Assembly (NCBI RefSeq): GCF_014202335.1
Contig: NZ_JACHGP010000003.1
Location: 558,001 to 622,000 of the forward strand
DNA: 64,000 bases
Direction of reading: 5' to 3'
Source of the DNA: Mycobacterium sp. AZCC_0083
Lineage (GTDB): Bacteria; Actinomycetota; Actinomycetes; Mycobacteriales; Mycobacteriaceae
Shown here: positions 53,092 to 61,196 of the stretch, piece after piece
How positions within the stretch are numbered: position 1 is the first letter of the stretch
How the letters are laid out: each line of letters starts with the position of its first letter
The notes under the pieces: generated by a model
Seen by the model: only the letters and a program-made list of their open reading frames with translations
Databases searched by the model: none
Told to the model about the DNA's origin: nothing
Program-made: the position numbers and the translations under genes

Positions 53092-53721
53092 GTGACCGTC
53101 GCGCCGCGTGAACAGTTGCCGACCCTTCGGGGCAGGCAGACGCAGGCGGCGATCGACGTCGCGGCGCGGGCGGTCATCGCGCGCAAGGGAATTCTGGCGA
53201 CGACGATCTCCGACATCGCCGCAGAGGCGGGCCGGTCGACGGCATCGTTCTACAACTACTACGACTCCAAGGAGGCGATGGTCCGCGAATGGGCGCTTCG
53301 CTTCCGCGACGAGGCGCGTGACCGAGCCCGTGCGGCCTCCGAGCCGGAGTTGAGCAACCGGGAGCGCGCCTACCGTGCGGCCGCCGCGCACTGGACCACC
53401 TACCGGCACCGTCTTGCCGAGATCATCAGCGTCTCTCAGTTGGCAATGGTCAACGACGACTTCGCGCAATATTGGGCCGACATCTGCGAGCTGCCGATCT
53501 CGCTCGTCACGACGATGGTGAAACAGGCTCAACAACAAGGGTTCTGTATCGGCGACGACCCCCACCTGACCGCGGTGGCTCTGGTCTCGATGCTGAACCA
53601 ATTCTGCTACGTACAGTTGAGCGGCGACGGCGCAGGGAACGCCGACGACGAGGCATGCGTCAAGACGTTGGCCAACGTGTTCTACCGAACCATCTACTTC
53701 GAGGAGACCTCGCCGACATGA
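53092..53721 (+). CDS. TetR-family regulator
   Basis: A 209-residue regulator. TISDIAAEAGRSTASFYNYYDSKEAMVREW (about residues 40-68) is the helix-turn-helix. GTG 53092 is preferred to a TTG nine codons upstream because AGGAGAG precedes it at 53079-53085 and it leaves the palindrome outside the gene. It overlaps the downstream hydrolase (ATGA), so it controls a unit of VOC, membrane protein and hydrolase. The ligand is unknown. Confidence 0.87.
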   Translation: MTVAPREQLPTLRGRQTQAAIDVAARAVIARKGILATTISDIAAEAGRSTASFYNYYDSKEAMVREWALRFRDEARDRARAASEPELSNRERAYRAAAAHWTTYRHRLAEIISVSQLAMVNDDFAQYWADICELPISLVTTMVKQAQQQGFCIGDDPHLTAVALVSMLNQFCYVQLSGDGAGNADDEACVKTLANVFYRTIYFEETSPT

Positions 53722-54860
53722 CGAAGAATCCGGGAGGATCGGGGACGCCGGGCGTCACCAGGGAGTTCATCGGCGTCGACGCCCCCACCGCCCGCCGTGC
53801 CGGCTCGGGCGGGCACCCATGCCAAGGCATCTACTACCGGGGCGTCGGCCGCAAGCCGAAGGTGGCGATGATCGCCGCGCATTATCAGATCGACTTCTCC
53901 GAGCACTACCTCGCGGACTACATGGCCACCCGCGGTGTCGGCTTCCTCGGCTGGAACACCCGGTTCCGCGGCTTCGAGAGCACCTTCCTGCTCGACCACG
54001 CGCTGGTGGACATCGGGGTGGGCGTGCGCTGGCTGCGTGAGGTTCAGGGCGTGGAAACTGTTGTGCTGCTCGGTAACTCAGGTGGCGGGTCGCTCATGGC
54101 GGCCTATCAGGCCCAGGCCGTCGACCCACACGTGACACCGCTGGACGGCATGCGACCGGCGGCAGGTCTCAACGACCTCTTGCCCGCCGACGGTTACGTG
54201 GCGAGCGCCGCCCATCCGGGCCGCCCCGACGTGCTGACGACGTGGATGGACGGCTCCGTCGTCGACGAGACCGACCCCGTCGCCAGCGATCGCGCACTCG
54301 ACCCGTTCGACGAGCGCAACGGCCCGCCGTTCTCGGCCGACTTCATCGAGCGGTACCGGGCCGCGCAGGTCGCCCGCAACCATGCGATCACCGAGTGGGC
54401 CGAGACCGAGCTGAAAAGGGTTCGGAAAGCCGGCTTCTCGGACCGGCCCTTCACGGTGTTGCGCACCTGGGCCGATCTGCGCATGGTCGATCCGACCATC
54501 GAGCCCACCAAGCGCCCGGCCAACACCTGCTATGCGGGCGTCCCGGTGAAGGCCAACCGGTCCGCGCACGGCATCGCCGCGGCGTGCACCTTGCGCGGCT
54601 GGCTGGGCATGTGGAGCCTGCAGCATTCGCAGACCCGCGCCGAACCCCATCTGGCCCGTATCAGCTGCCCGGCGGTGGTGATCAATGCCGAGCAGGACAC
54701 CGGCGTGTATCCGTCCGACGCACAACGCATTCACGATGCGCTGGCCAGCAAAGACAAGGCGCTGCACTCGATCGACTCCGACCACTACTTCACCACCCCG
54801 GGTGCGCGCAGCGAGCAGGCCGACCTGATCACGAAATGGATCGCCAAGCGATGGCGCTGA
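53718..54860 (+). CDS. Alpha/beta-hydrolase
   Basis: A 380-residue hydrolase. KVAMIAAHYQIDFSEHYLADYMATRGVGFLGWNTRF is the first strand-helix part, VVLLGNSGGGSLMAAYQAQA (about residues 114-133) holds the nucleophile elbow G-N-S-G-G, and INAEQDTGVYPSDAQ and IDSDHYFTTPG near the end supply a likely Asp and His. It overlaps the TetR gene and belongs to its regulon. Relatives sit in mycobacterial lipid or aromatic catabolic loci; no substrate can be assigned. Confidence 0.85.
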   Translation: MTKNPGGSGTPGVTREFIGVDAPTARRAGSGGHPCQGIYYRGVGRKPKVAMIAAHYQIDFSEHYLADYMATRGVGFLGWNTRFRGFESTFLLDHALVDIGVGVRWLREVQGVETVVLLGNSGGGSLMAAYQAQAVDPHVTPLDGMRPAAGLNDLLPADGYVASAAHPGRPDVLTTWMDGSVVDETDPVASDRALDPFDERNGPPFSADFIERYRAAQVARNHAITEWAETELKRVRKAGFSDRPFTVLRTWADLRMVDPTIEPTKRPANTCYAGVPVKANRSAHGIAAACTLRGWLGMWSLQHSQTRAEPHLARISCPAVVINAEQDTGVYPSDAQRIHDALASKDKALHSIDSDHYFTTPGARSEQADLITKWIAKRWR

Positions 54861-54869
54861 CTCAGAGCG

Positions 54870-54900
54870 CCTCTCCAATTCAGAGGACCTCTCCAATTCA
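54870..54900. repeat. Direct repeat of 13 bp at an 18-bp period
   Basis: CCTCTCCAATTCA occurs at 54870-54882 and 54888-54900, separated by GAGGA. It sits between the hydrolase stop and the stop of the truncated dehydrogenase fragment. Confidence 0.5.
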
Positions 54901-55200
54901 CGAGACGATGACGAGCTTGCCCCTGACCCGGCCGTCGACCAGATAGCGGACGGCGGCCGCCGCCTCGTCCAGGCTGAACGTCCGGTCAACGGCTGGCGTG
55001 ATCACGCCCTCGGCGATCAATGCCCCAACGGTGGCGAGGTCCTCGGCGCTGTTGCGGACCACGAACGCACGCAGGCGCTGCGTGCCGAATGGGGACAGCA
55101 GGTGCGCCGCCAAATTGCGTTCGATGCCGCCGAGCACCGGCCCGCCGTTCTCCCCGCCGGTCACCACCAGCCTGCCGTTGCGGGTCAGCGGGGCCCGCGT
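54898..55200 (-). pseudogene. C-terminal fragment of a quinone-oxidoreductase-like MDR dehydrogenase
   Basis: Only the last 95 or so residues of a medium-chain dehydrogenase remain: LTRNGRLVVTGGENGGPVLGGIERNL, then LLSPFGTQRLRAFVVRNSAEDLATVGALI and the end AAAAVRYLVDGRVRGKLVIVS. The catalytic and most of the cofactor domain, about 220 residues, are missing. The fragment runs directly into the 5' end of the TetR gene on the other strand. A deletion that joined the two genes explains this. Confidence 0.75.
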
Positions 55201-55711
55201 GCTGCGTGCCGCCGTCGACCTCGCCAACACCGCAGGGATCGATGCGCTGAGCATGCGCAAGCTGGGCGATGCGCTCGGCGTCGAGGCGATGTCGCTGTAC
55301 AACCACGTGTCCAACAAGTCCGAGTTGCTCGACGGCATGGTCGACGTCGTGTTCGCAGAGATCGACCTTCCGCCGGCCGACGTGGACTGGCGCGCCGCCA
55401 TGCGCACCCGCGCGCTGTCGGCCCGCCGCGTGCTGACTCGCCACCGGTGGGCGATCGGATTGATGGAGTCGCGATCTGCGCCTGGACCGGCGACGCTGCG
55501 CCACCAGGAGACGAGCCTGCCGTTCGACTCCCCGAAGGATGCGGCGCAGGTCGCCCACGACATACTCAGACAGTCCCCAGCCGGAGAGTATCCCTACCTT
55601 GCGGAGCTAGCCGCCGAGCGAGTCATGCAAGCCGACTACGACTTTGGAGACGAGTTCGAGGTCGGCCTCGACCTGCTGCTGGACAGCCTGGAGCGTGCGA
55701 TCGAAAGGTAA
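55178..55711 (+). CDS. TetR-family regulator with shortened ligand domain
   Basis: A 177-residue protein. The helix-turn-helix IDALSMRKLGDALGVEAMSLYNHVSNKSELLDGMVDVVF is intact. In the C-terminal domain, GPATLRHQETSLPFDSPKDAAQVAHDIL joins two parts that in relatives (TetR_C, PF02909) are separated by a further 30 or so residues, so an in-frame internal deletion is likely. The normal N-terminal start is also lost at the junction with the dehydrogenase fragment; TTG 55178 or GTG 55199 could serve. DNA binding may persist, but ligand response is doubtful. It lies 4 bp upstream of the 2-hydroxyacid dehydrogenase. Confidence 0.65.
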   Translation: MRVSGARVLRAAVDLANTAGIDALSMRKLGDALGVEAMSLYNHVSNKSELLDGMVDVVFAEIDLPPADVDWRAAMRTRALSARRVLTRHRWAIGLMESRSAPGPATLRHQETSLPFDSPKDAAQVAHDILRQSPAGEYPYLAELAAERVMQADYDFGDEFEVGLDLLLDSLERAIER

Positions 55712-55715
55712 TGGC

Positions 55716-56669
55716 GTGACACCAATCAGAGTCTTGGCCCACTTCGTGCCCGGCGACAAGGCGCGGGCATTGATTGCGCCACACGCCGATTGGCTCGACG
55801 TGCGCTACGTCGCCGAGGACGACGACGACACCTTCTATCGCGAGCTGCCCGAGGCGGAGGTGATCTGGCACGTGCTGCGACCTTTGTCGGGCAAAGACCT
55901 CGAGGGGGCAACGCGGTGCCGACTGGTGCACAAGCTGGGCGCTGGGGTGAACACCATCGACGTCGACACCGCGACGCAACGAGGCATCGCCGTGGCCAAC
56001 ATGCCCGGCGCCAACGCCCCGTCGGTGGCCGAGGGTGCGGTGCTGTTGATGCTCGCCGCGCTGCGCAGGCTGCCCGCCCTCGATGCGGCCACCAGGGCGG
56101 GCACGGGCTGGCCATCGGATCCGACGCTCGGCGAGACGGTCCGCGACATCGGCAGCTGCACCGTCGGACTGGTCGGCTACGGCAATGTCGCCAAACGCGT
56201 CGAGACCATCGTGTCGGCGATGGGGGCCGACGTACTTCACACCAGCACCCGCGACGACGGCCACACCGGGTGGCGGCCGCTGCCCGAATTACTCGCCGCA
56301 AGCGACGTCGTCTCGCTGCACCTGCCGCTCACCGACCAGACGACCGGGCTGCTCGATGCCACGGGCCTGGCGTTGATGAAGCCCGGCGGCGTGCTGGTCA
56401 ACACTTCGCGCGGGCCGATCGTCGACGAGGCCGCGCTTGTCGACGCGCTAACTTCGGGACGGCTGACGGCTGCGGGCCTCGACGTGTTCTCCGCCGAGCC
56501 GGTCGCCGCGGACAACCCGCTGCTGACCCTCGACAACGTCGTGCTCACCCCGCACGTCACCTGGTACACAGCCGACACCATGCGCCGCTACCTTGGCGAG
56601 GCGGTGGACAACTGCGAGCGGTTGCGCGACGGCCGGGACCTGGTAAACCTGGTGAACCACGTCCGGTGA
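55716..56669 (+). CDS. D-isomer-specific 2-hydroxyacid dehydrogenase family protein
   Basis: A 317-residue NAD(P)-dependent dehydrogenase. The cofactor loop is VGLVGYGNVAKRV near residue 150, VNTSRGPIVDEAALVDAL near residue 228 holds the catalytic Arg, LDVFSAEP the Glu and NVVLTPHVTWYT the catalytic His. LVHKLGAGVNTIDVDTATQRGIAVANMPG is also typical. GTG 55716 has AAAGG upstream; the ATG at 55711 meets a stop at once. Substrate unknown. Probably co-transcribed with the shortened TetR gene. Confidence 0.88.
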   Translation: MTPIRVLAHFVPGDKARALIAPHADWLDVRYVAEDDDDTFYRELPEAEVIWHVLRPLSGKDLEGATRCRLVHKLGAGVNTIDVDTATQRGIAVANMPGANAPSVAEGAVLLMLAALRRLPALDAATRAGTGWPSDPTLGETVRDIGSCTVGLVGYGNVAKRVETIVSAMGADVLHTSTRDDGHTGWRPLPELLAASDVVSLHLPLTDQTTGLLDATGLALMKPGGVLVNTSRGPIVDEAALVDALTSGRLTAAGLDVFSAEPVAADNPLLTLDNVVLTPHVTWYTADTMRRYLGEAVDNCERLRDGRDLVNLVNHVR

Positions 56670-56791
56670 GATCGGCGTCGGCCCGGCTGAGTGAGGCCGG
56701 TGCTGCGGTGTGACCACGGGCCCGAATTAGCTTGCAGTGCAGCGGCGTCGGACGAGGAAACGTCGCGTTCTGGTGGGGCTGGACGTCTGGG

Positions 56792-57460
56792 CTAAGACAC
56801 GGTGGGGTCCTGGTTGACCCGGAAGGTGTTGAGCGCATTGATGATCGGTGGCGCCAGCTCGATCGACGGGTCCAGTGTCCGGGCTGACTGCAGGGTCACC
56901 GCCAGCGCGGCGGCAGCCAGCTCGACGAGGACCTCGCGGTCGACGTCGCCGGTGTTGATGCGGTCGATCATCATCTCGTCGAGGTAACCGACCCAGCCGT
57001 GCATCGCGGTGCGCAGGACGGGGGAGATCGGTTCGGTAATGCCGACGGCCAGCAGGGTTCGTTGGGCTCCCCGCCAGCGCAGCTCGTCGACGATGTTTTG
57101 TTGATTTGAATCCGAGCCGAGCTGGCCGCGCACCAATGCGACGAAGCTCTCGGCGTAGTCGTCGATATAGGAGATGTGGCTGCGCAGCGCGTGACGCAAC
57201 TGGTCGGCGAGGTTGGCACCTGCCGGCGGCGGGCTGAGTTGCACCGCAGAGATCTCGCTGGCGATGTCGTTCATGACGGCCAGATACAGGCCACGTTTGT
57301 TGTCGAAGTGGTGGGCGATCAGGCCGTAGGCGACGCCGGCTTTCTTGGCGATTTCGGAGGTGGTTACCTGGTCGTAGGGTCGCTGGGCGAACAGCGTGCG
57401 GGCGGTGTCGATCAGTTGCTGTCGCCGGTCAGCGACCTCGCGAACACGTCTGGCGCACAT
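56792..57460 (-). CDS. TetR-family regulator (intact copy of a duplicated FAH-TetR module)
   Basis: A 222-residue TetR regulator. DQVTTSEIAKKAGVAYGLIAHHFDNKRGLYLAV is the helix-turn-helix (about residues 30-62), and a normal-length ligand domain follows. ATG 57460 is leaderless, with TAGTCT 6 nt upstream. Just upstream lies the 3' remnant of a fumarylacetoacetate-hydrolase-like gene. The same pair, with the opposite partner decayed, occurs at 59395-60517. It may now control the intact operon at 59567-62493 in trans. The gap 56670-56791 before it shows nothing. Confidence 0.86.
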   Translation of the reverse strand: MCARRVREVADRRQQLIDTARTLFAQRPYDQVTTSEIAKKAGVAYGLIAHHFDNKRGLYLAVMNDIASEISAVQLSPPPAGANLADQLRHALRSHISYIDDYAESFVALVRGQLGSDSNQQNIVDELRWRGAQRTLLAVGITEPISPVLRTAMHGWVGYLDEMMIDRINTGDVDREVLVELAAAALAVTLQSARTLDPSIELAPPIINALNTFRVNQDPTVS

Positions 57461-57466
57461 GGCGTC

Positions 57467-57472
57467 AGACTA
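57467..57472 (-). promoter_or_regulatory. Leaderless -10 hexamer of the TetR gene
   Basis: TAGTCT on the minus strand ends 6 nt before ATG 57460. Confidence 0.5.
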
Positions 57473-57496
57473 TCCAACCGCAACCGGGGTAGCGCA

Positions 57497-57750
57497 CTAA
57501 CGCGCCAACGCCCGTGCGCTGTAGGCGACCACGGCGTTGGACAGCTCACCGAGCCCGTCGATTTCGATACGCACCACATGGCCGGGCCGCAGGAAGCGCC
57601 CCGTCGGCCATCCGGTGCCGACAAAGGTGCCACACGCGACGATGTCGCCAGGCTGCAGCACGCAGAACTGGCTGAGCGTCGCCGCCGCGGTAGCGTTGAC
57701 TGTCGCCAGTTCTGGGGTGATCTCACCGCGACAGAACAACTGACCATGAT
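57497..57750 (-). pseudogene. 3' fragment of a fumarylacetoacetate-hydrolase-like gene
   Basis: About 80 residues remain, including LSQFCVLQPGDIVACGTFVGTGWPTGRFLRPGHVVRIEIDGLGELSNAVV. They match the C-terminus of the intact FAH protein at 59567-60517 at roughly 70 percent of positions. Upstream of about 57750 the similarity stops and no FAH core or start is present. The DNA is clearly diverged from the intact copy, so the duplication is old. Confidence 0.7.
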
Positions 57751-57910
57751 CTCGACACGTGCGCGGCTGTCGATGAATCGCGGCACTGATCGCACTGAAG
57801 GTGCCAGCTTCTGTCGAACAAATCACCCCGCGCCCAACTATGCATGCCGCCGACCACTACAGCCTCGCTCTAACGTGCGCAGCGCTCCGCACCGCGGCTT
57901 GGGCTCGCAT

Positions 57911-57916
57911 TAGTCT
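57911..57916 (+). promoter_or_regulatory. Leaderless -10 hexamer of the amidohydrolase
   Basis: TAGTCT ends 6 nt before ATG 57923, and there is no ribosome site. Confidence 0.5.
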
Positions 57917-57922
57917 GTCGTC

Positions 57923-58888
57923 ATGGGCGTCACCGGCACCGACCAGCAGCTCATCGATGTGCACGCCCACTTCCTCAACGACGGCTACGTAGTCGCAGCG
58001 CGCGCCGCCGGCCACCTTCACCCGGACGGGATGGCGGGCTGGCCGAGCTGGTCGGCCGAGGAGCATCTGCGGCTGATGGACCGCTGGGGCGTGGCAACGG
58101 CGATGCTGTCGATTTCTTCACCCGGTACCCACTTTGGTGATGATGCCGCCGCGCGCCGCCTCACCCGGGAAGTCAACGAGTCCGGTGCGGCTATCTCTCG
58201 GGCTAACCCCGGGCGGTTCGGTCACTTCGCCTCGCTGCCGCTACCCGACGTGCCTGGCGCGCTCGACGCGCTCGGCTACGCACTCGATGAACTCGACAGT
58301 GACGGGTTCACCATCGAAACCAACAGCGCCGGCGTGTATCTCGGCGACGACCGCTACGAACCGCTCTATCGCGAACTGAATCGGCGTCGCGCTGTTGTGT
58401 TCGTGCATCCCACGTCACCGCCGTGCGCCGAGGCGATCGCCCTCGGCCGGCCCCGGCCGATGCTGGAGTTCATTTTTGACACCACCCGCACGGTCAGCGA
58501 CCTTGTCTTCACCGGCACGCTTGCCCGCTACCCCGACATCGAATGGGTCTTCACCCATGGTGGGGGCGCTCTACCACTGCTCGCCGATCGGATGGAACTC
58601 TTCCGCACTGTGTTTATCGGCGACGATGACCCGGACAGCGCAGTGCCCCGCCAACTGAGACGGTTGTGGTTCGACATCGCCGGCACGCCATTTCCGCACC
58701 AATTGCCCGCCGCTGTCGCGGCGTTCGGCACCGAGCGCCTGCTCTACGGCAGCGACTACTGCTGGACCCCGGCCCACGCAGTCGACGCCCAGCTGGCATC
58801 CATCGACCAAGCCGATCAGCCTGCCGACGACAGCTGGCGGGCACTCACCACCCGCAACGCCACCCGGCTGCTGCGTCCCGACAAGTAG
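57923..58888 (+). CDS. Amidohydrolase-2 (ACMSD-like) family protein
   Basis: A 321-residue metal-dependent hydrolase or decarboxylase. QLIDVHAHFLNDGYV holds the H-x-H pair, VVFVHPTSPPC a metal His near residue 160, WVFTHGGGALPLLADRM another near residue 213, and LLYGSDYCWTPAH the catalytic Asp near residue 277. This pattern is that of aminocarboxymuconate-semialdehyde decarboxylase and related ring-cleavage enzymes. It lies inside the duplicated FAH-TetR region, so it may serve the same aromatic-type pathway. The related gene at 44117-45005 is a distant paralogue. Confidence 0.87.
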   Translation: MGVTGTDQQLIDVHAHFLNDGYVVAARAAGHLHPDGMAGWPSWSAEEHLRLMDRWGVATAMLSISSPGTHFGDDAAARRLTREVNESGAAISRANPGRFGHFASLPLPDVPGALDALGYALDELDSDGFTIETNSAGVYLGDDRYEPLYRELNRRRAVVFVHPTSPPCAEAIALGRPRPMLEFIFDTTRTVSDLVFTGTLARYPDIEWVFTHGGGALPLLADRMELFRTVFIGDDDPDSAVPRQLRRLWFDIAGTPFPHQLPAAVAAFGTERLLYGSDYCWTPAHAVDAQLASIDQADQPADDSWRALTTRNATRLLRPDK

Positions 58889-59183
58889 CTGCCTGTCACG
58901 CCAAACGGCCGCGACGATCGTCAACGCCCCTGCCGCCGCCAGTAGTCAAGTGATCCCTCTGAATCCCAAGACCACGCGCAATCATCAGCTGGATGGAAAA
59001 CCGTGACCGCAGAACGGGATTGATGTCGAGCACCTTCCCGACATGCCATCGGTTAGCCCGGCCGAACACCGCCATCTCATTTAGTGTCAAACGATTTCGG
59101 TGATACCTCGCCAGAATGTCTGCGGGTTCCCAGCGCGCCCTTACGTTGGTTGAACCTCAACGGGAGTGACGCATTTCGGTGTG
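58889..59183. other. Interval without a supported gene
   Basis: A minus-strand frame near 58896-59130 reads LTLNEMAVFGRANRWHVGKVLDINPVL and looks protein-like, but it has no recognised family and no start signal. Given the gene fragments on both sides, it may be another remnant. Confidence 0.35.
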
Positions 59184-59390
59184 TCACGCGAATCTGAACG
59201 GAATCGTGACGAGAAGAGGCGTGCCATTGCCAGCGACGCCGGAGATCTGCACCCTTCCGCCGAGGGCTTCGACGCGGTCATGGAGTCCGACGAGCCCTGA
59301 GCCCTTCGTGAAATCGGCTCCGCCGATTCCGTCGTCTCGGATCGAGAGCCGCAGGGTCGCACCGTCGGTATCTGCGCTGACGTTCACCTC
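59184..59390 (-). pseudogene. C-terminal fragment of a sensor histidine kinase
   Basis: About 67 residues: LRLSIRDDGIGGADFTKGSGLVGLHDRVEALGGRVQISG and onward match the G1 and G2 boxes (D-D-G-I-G-G and G-S-G-L-V-G-L) of the ATPase domain of NarL-type sensor kinases. The dimerisation and sensor parts are missing and an in-frame stop lies just upstream. The fragment begins where the TetR remnant (59395-59556) ends. Confidence 0.7.
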
Positions 59391-59394
59391 CTAC

Positions 59395-59556
59395 GCCTGA
59401 GTGGCGCGCACAGACCGGAGGCCATGCCGGCGTTGTTGGCGATCTCGCTGGTCGTGACTTGGTCAAAGGCGTGCTTTGCGAACAGTTCGCGGGCGGCATC
59501 GATGAGCAGGCTTGACGTCGGTCGGTGTCACCTTTGCGGACAGGGGTCGCGAGCAT
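59395..59556 (-). pseudogene. 5' remnant of a TetR gene (decayed copy of the duplicated module)
   Basis: From ATG 59556 the frame reads MLATPVRKGDTDRRQ. After losing one base it continues LLIDAARELFAKHAFDQVTTSEIANNAGMASGL, closely matching the N-terminus of the intact TetR at 56792-57460. The gene then stops short within the helix-turn-helix region, and a histidine-kinase fragment follows. A leaderless -10 (59564-59569) survives. Confidence 0.72.
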
Positions 59557-59563
59557 GGCACTG

Positions 59564-59569
59564 AGGCTA
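59564..59569 (-). promoter_or_regulatory. Surviving -10 hexamer of the TetR remnant
   Basis: TAGCCT on the minus strand ends 7 nt before ATG 59556, the same layout as the intact TetR gene. It straddles the end of the FAH gene. Confidence 0.4.
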
Positions 59570-60517
59570 GCCAATGCGGCCGAGTTCGCGGTCGCGTCCG
59601 GCCGTGGCAGCGTGCTGGCTGGACACCACGGGATTGGCGATATGCCCGATGCCGTCGATTTCCACCCGGACGGTGTCGCCCGGCTGCAGGAACCGCCCGG
59701 CCGGCCAGCCTGTTCCGGCGAACGTTCCACAGGCGACGACGTCGCCGGGTTCCAGGGCGCAGAACTTGCTGAGTTGGCTGATCACCTCGGCGGGGGTGAG
59801 GATCAGGTCTGCGATCCGGCCGCGCTGGCGCAGTTCGCCATTGAGGTAGGTGCGTAGCTCAACGGCGTTCACGTCGAGTTCGTCGGCGGTGACCAGCCAC
59901 GGGCCGAGGGGTCCGTGGCTCGGATAACTCTTGGCCAACGCCGCCGACGTCGGGTTGTCGCATTGCCAGTCACGAACCGTGATGTCGTCAGCGACGGTGT
60001 ATCCGGCGATGGCTGCGGTTGCGACCGCGGGGGTCACGTCGTGGATTCGTGTGCCGATCACCACGGCGAGTTCGCCTTCCCAGTCGACCTGCGAGGCCCC
60101 CTTGGGGAGCACGATCGGGTCGAATGGTCCGGCGATCGACGAGGTTGCCTTGGCGAAGAAGAACGGATACTTCGACTTTGGGTGCGCGAGCACGTATCCG
60201 GCGGCGATCCGAATGAGCTTGGGTTCCCGTAGCAGCCATCGCGCGTTGACGTCCTTGCGGTGATCACGCGCGTTGAGCCCGATCGCCATGTACTTGGGCG
60301 GGTTCGGCACGGGCGCGTGCAGCCTGATGGAATCGAGCGGCCGCCGCGGCGCGCGGTGCAATAGTGACTGGGCCTGCTCGCGCCAGTCGGGCCGATTCAG
60401 CAGTGCCACAATGGATGCCGGTCCGTCCTCGACGGCGCTGAGGTCGGCCACCGTGTCGTCGATGACGACACCGGCGTGGGTCTGCTCGGTGCCAGCGCTA
60501 AAGGTGGCCAGTTTCAT
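59567..60517 (-). CDS. Fumarylacetoacetate hydrolase (FAH) family protein
   Basis: A 316-residue FAH-superfamily enzyme, a metal-dependent C-C hydrolase or isomerase/decarboxylase of diketo acids. PNPPKYMAIGLNARDH opens the catalytic domain, VDWEGELAVVIG (about residues 142-153) supplies the acidic metal ligands, and GYTVADDITVRDWQ and GPLGPWLVTADEL are typical. The end LEPGDVVACGTFAGTGWPAG matches the fragment at 57497-57750. ATG 60517 has GAGGCGG upstream and follows the VOC gene by 13 bp. Last intact gene of a four-gene catabolic operon. Confidence 0.9.
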   Translation of the reverse strand: MKLATFSAGTEQTHAGVVIDDTVADLSAVEDGPASIVALLNRPDWREQAQSLLHRAPRRPLDSIRLHAPVPNPPKYMAIGLNARDHRKDVNARWLLREPKLIRIAAGYVLAHPKSKYPFFFAKATSSIAGPFDPIVLPKGASQVDWEGELAVVIGTRIHDVTPAVATAAIAGYTVADDITVRDWQCDNPTSAALAKSYPSHGPLGPWLVTADELDVNAVELRTYLNGELRQRGRIADLILTPAEVISQLSKFCALEPGDVVACGTFAGTGWPAGRFLQPGDTVRVEIDGIGHIANPVVSSQHAATAGRDRELGRIG

Positions 60518-60530
60518 GCCGTTCCGCCTC

Positions 60531-61196
60531 TCATAGGGTCTTCCAGCGCAGCGTGCGCATCCCGGCGCGGGCCCGGCGCCCGTCGGGGGGAGCTGAACCT
60601 CGTTTGACGAGGCTGGCCACCGGCGTGCCGGCGATGAGGAGCCGCTCGAGAACGTTCGGGTCGAATTCGACGCCGATCGGGTTGTCGTCGAACTCTCCGC
60701 TGCCCAGCCAGTCCAACAGGTCCTCGTTGGTGGCGAAGTTGTCCACCTGCAGTTCGATGCGGTTGCCATCGGGGTCTTCGTAGTACAAGGAGGTGGTCGG
60801 GCCGTGGTTGATACACCACACCGGATCGATACCCGCGTTGGCCAGACGACGGTAGGTGTCGACCAGGTTCTCGAGGTGGTCGTAGCTGAACGCGACGTGG
60901 TCGACGCCGAAGAACTTGCGGCGGACCTTCCACACGGTCGCGGGGATCCTGAGCAATCGGGGCACCCTGACCAATGCGATGCGATGATGCTCCTCGTCGT
61001 AGGTCAAGAAGGCGATCCTCTTGTCCTGGAACACCAGGATCGCATCCAGTACCTGCGCGTACCAGCCCGCCATCGCCTCGGGGCGTGGGGTCTTGAACAC
61101 GATGTGTGCAAGCTTGCTCGGCGCCCCCGGCCGTGGGACCTGCTCGAGATCCTCGGGGCGCACCCGGACACCGGGGGGAGTCGTCGCTGACGTCAT
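60531..61196 (-). CDS. VOC-superfamily extradiol-dioxygenase-like protein
   Basis: A 221-residue two-module VOC protein. KLAHIVFKTPRPEAMAGWYAQVLDA provides the first metal His, VDHVAFSYDHLENLVDTYRRLANAG the second and YYEDPDGNRIELQV the Glu, the 2-His-1-Glu triad of extradiol ring-cleavage dioxygenases. A C-terminal tail of about 45 residues is extra. Its ATG overlaps the stop of the preceding gene (ATGA). With an FAH enzyme downstream, ring cleavage followed by C-C hydrolysis is a sensible pathway, an inference. Confidence 0.87.
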   Translation of the reverse strand: MTSATTPPGVRVRPEDLEQVPRPGAPSKLAHIVFKTPRPEAMAGWYAQVLDAILVFQDKRIAFLTYDEEHHRIALVRVPRLLRIPATVWKVRRKFFGVDHVAFSYDHLENLVDTYRRLANAGIDPVWCINHGPTTSLYYEDPDGNRIELQVDNFATNEDLLDWLGSGEFDDNPIGVEFDPNVLERLLIAGTPVASLVKRGSAPPDGRRARAGMRTLRWKTL

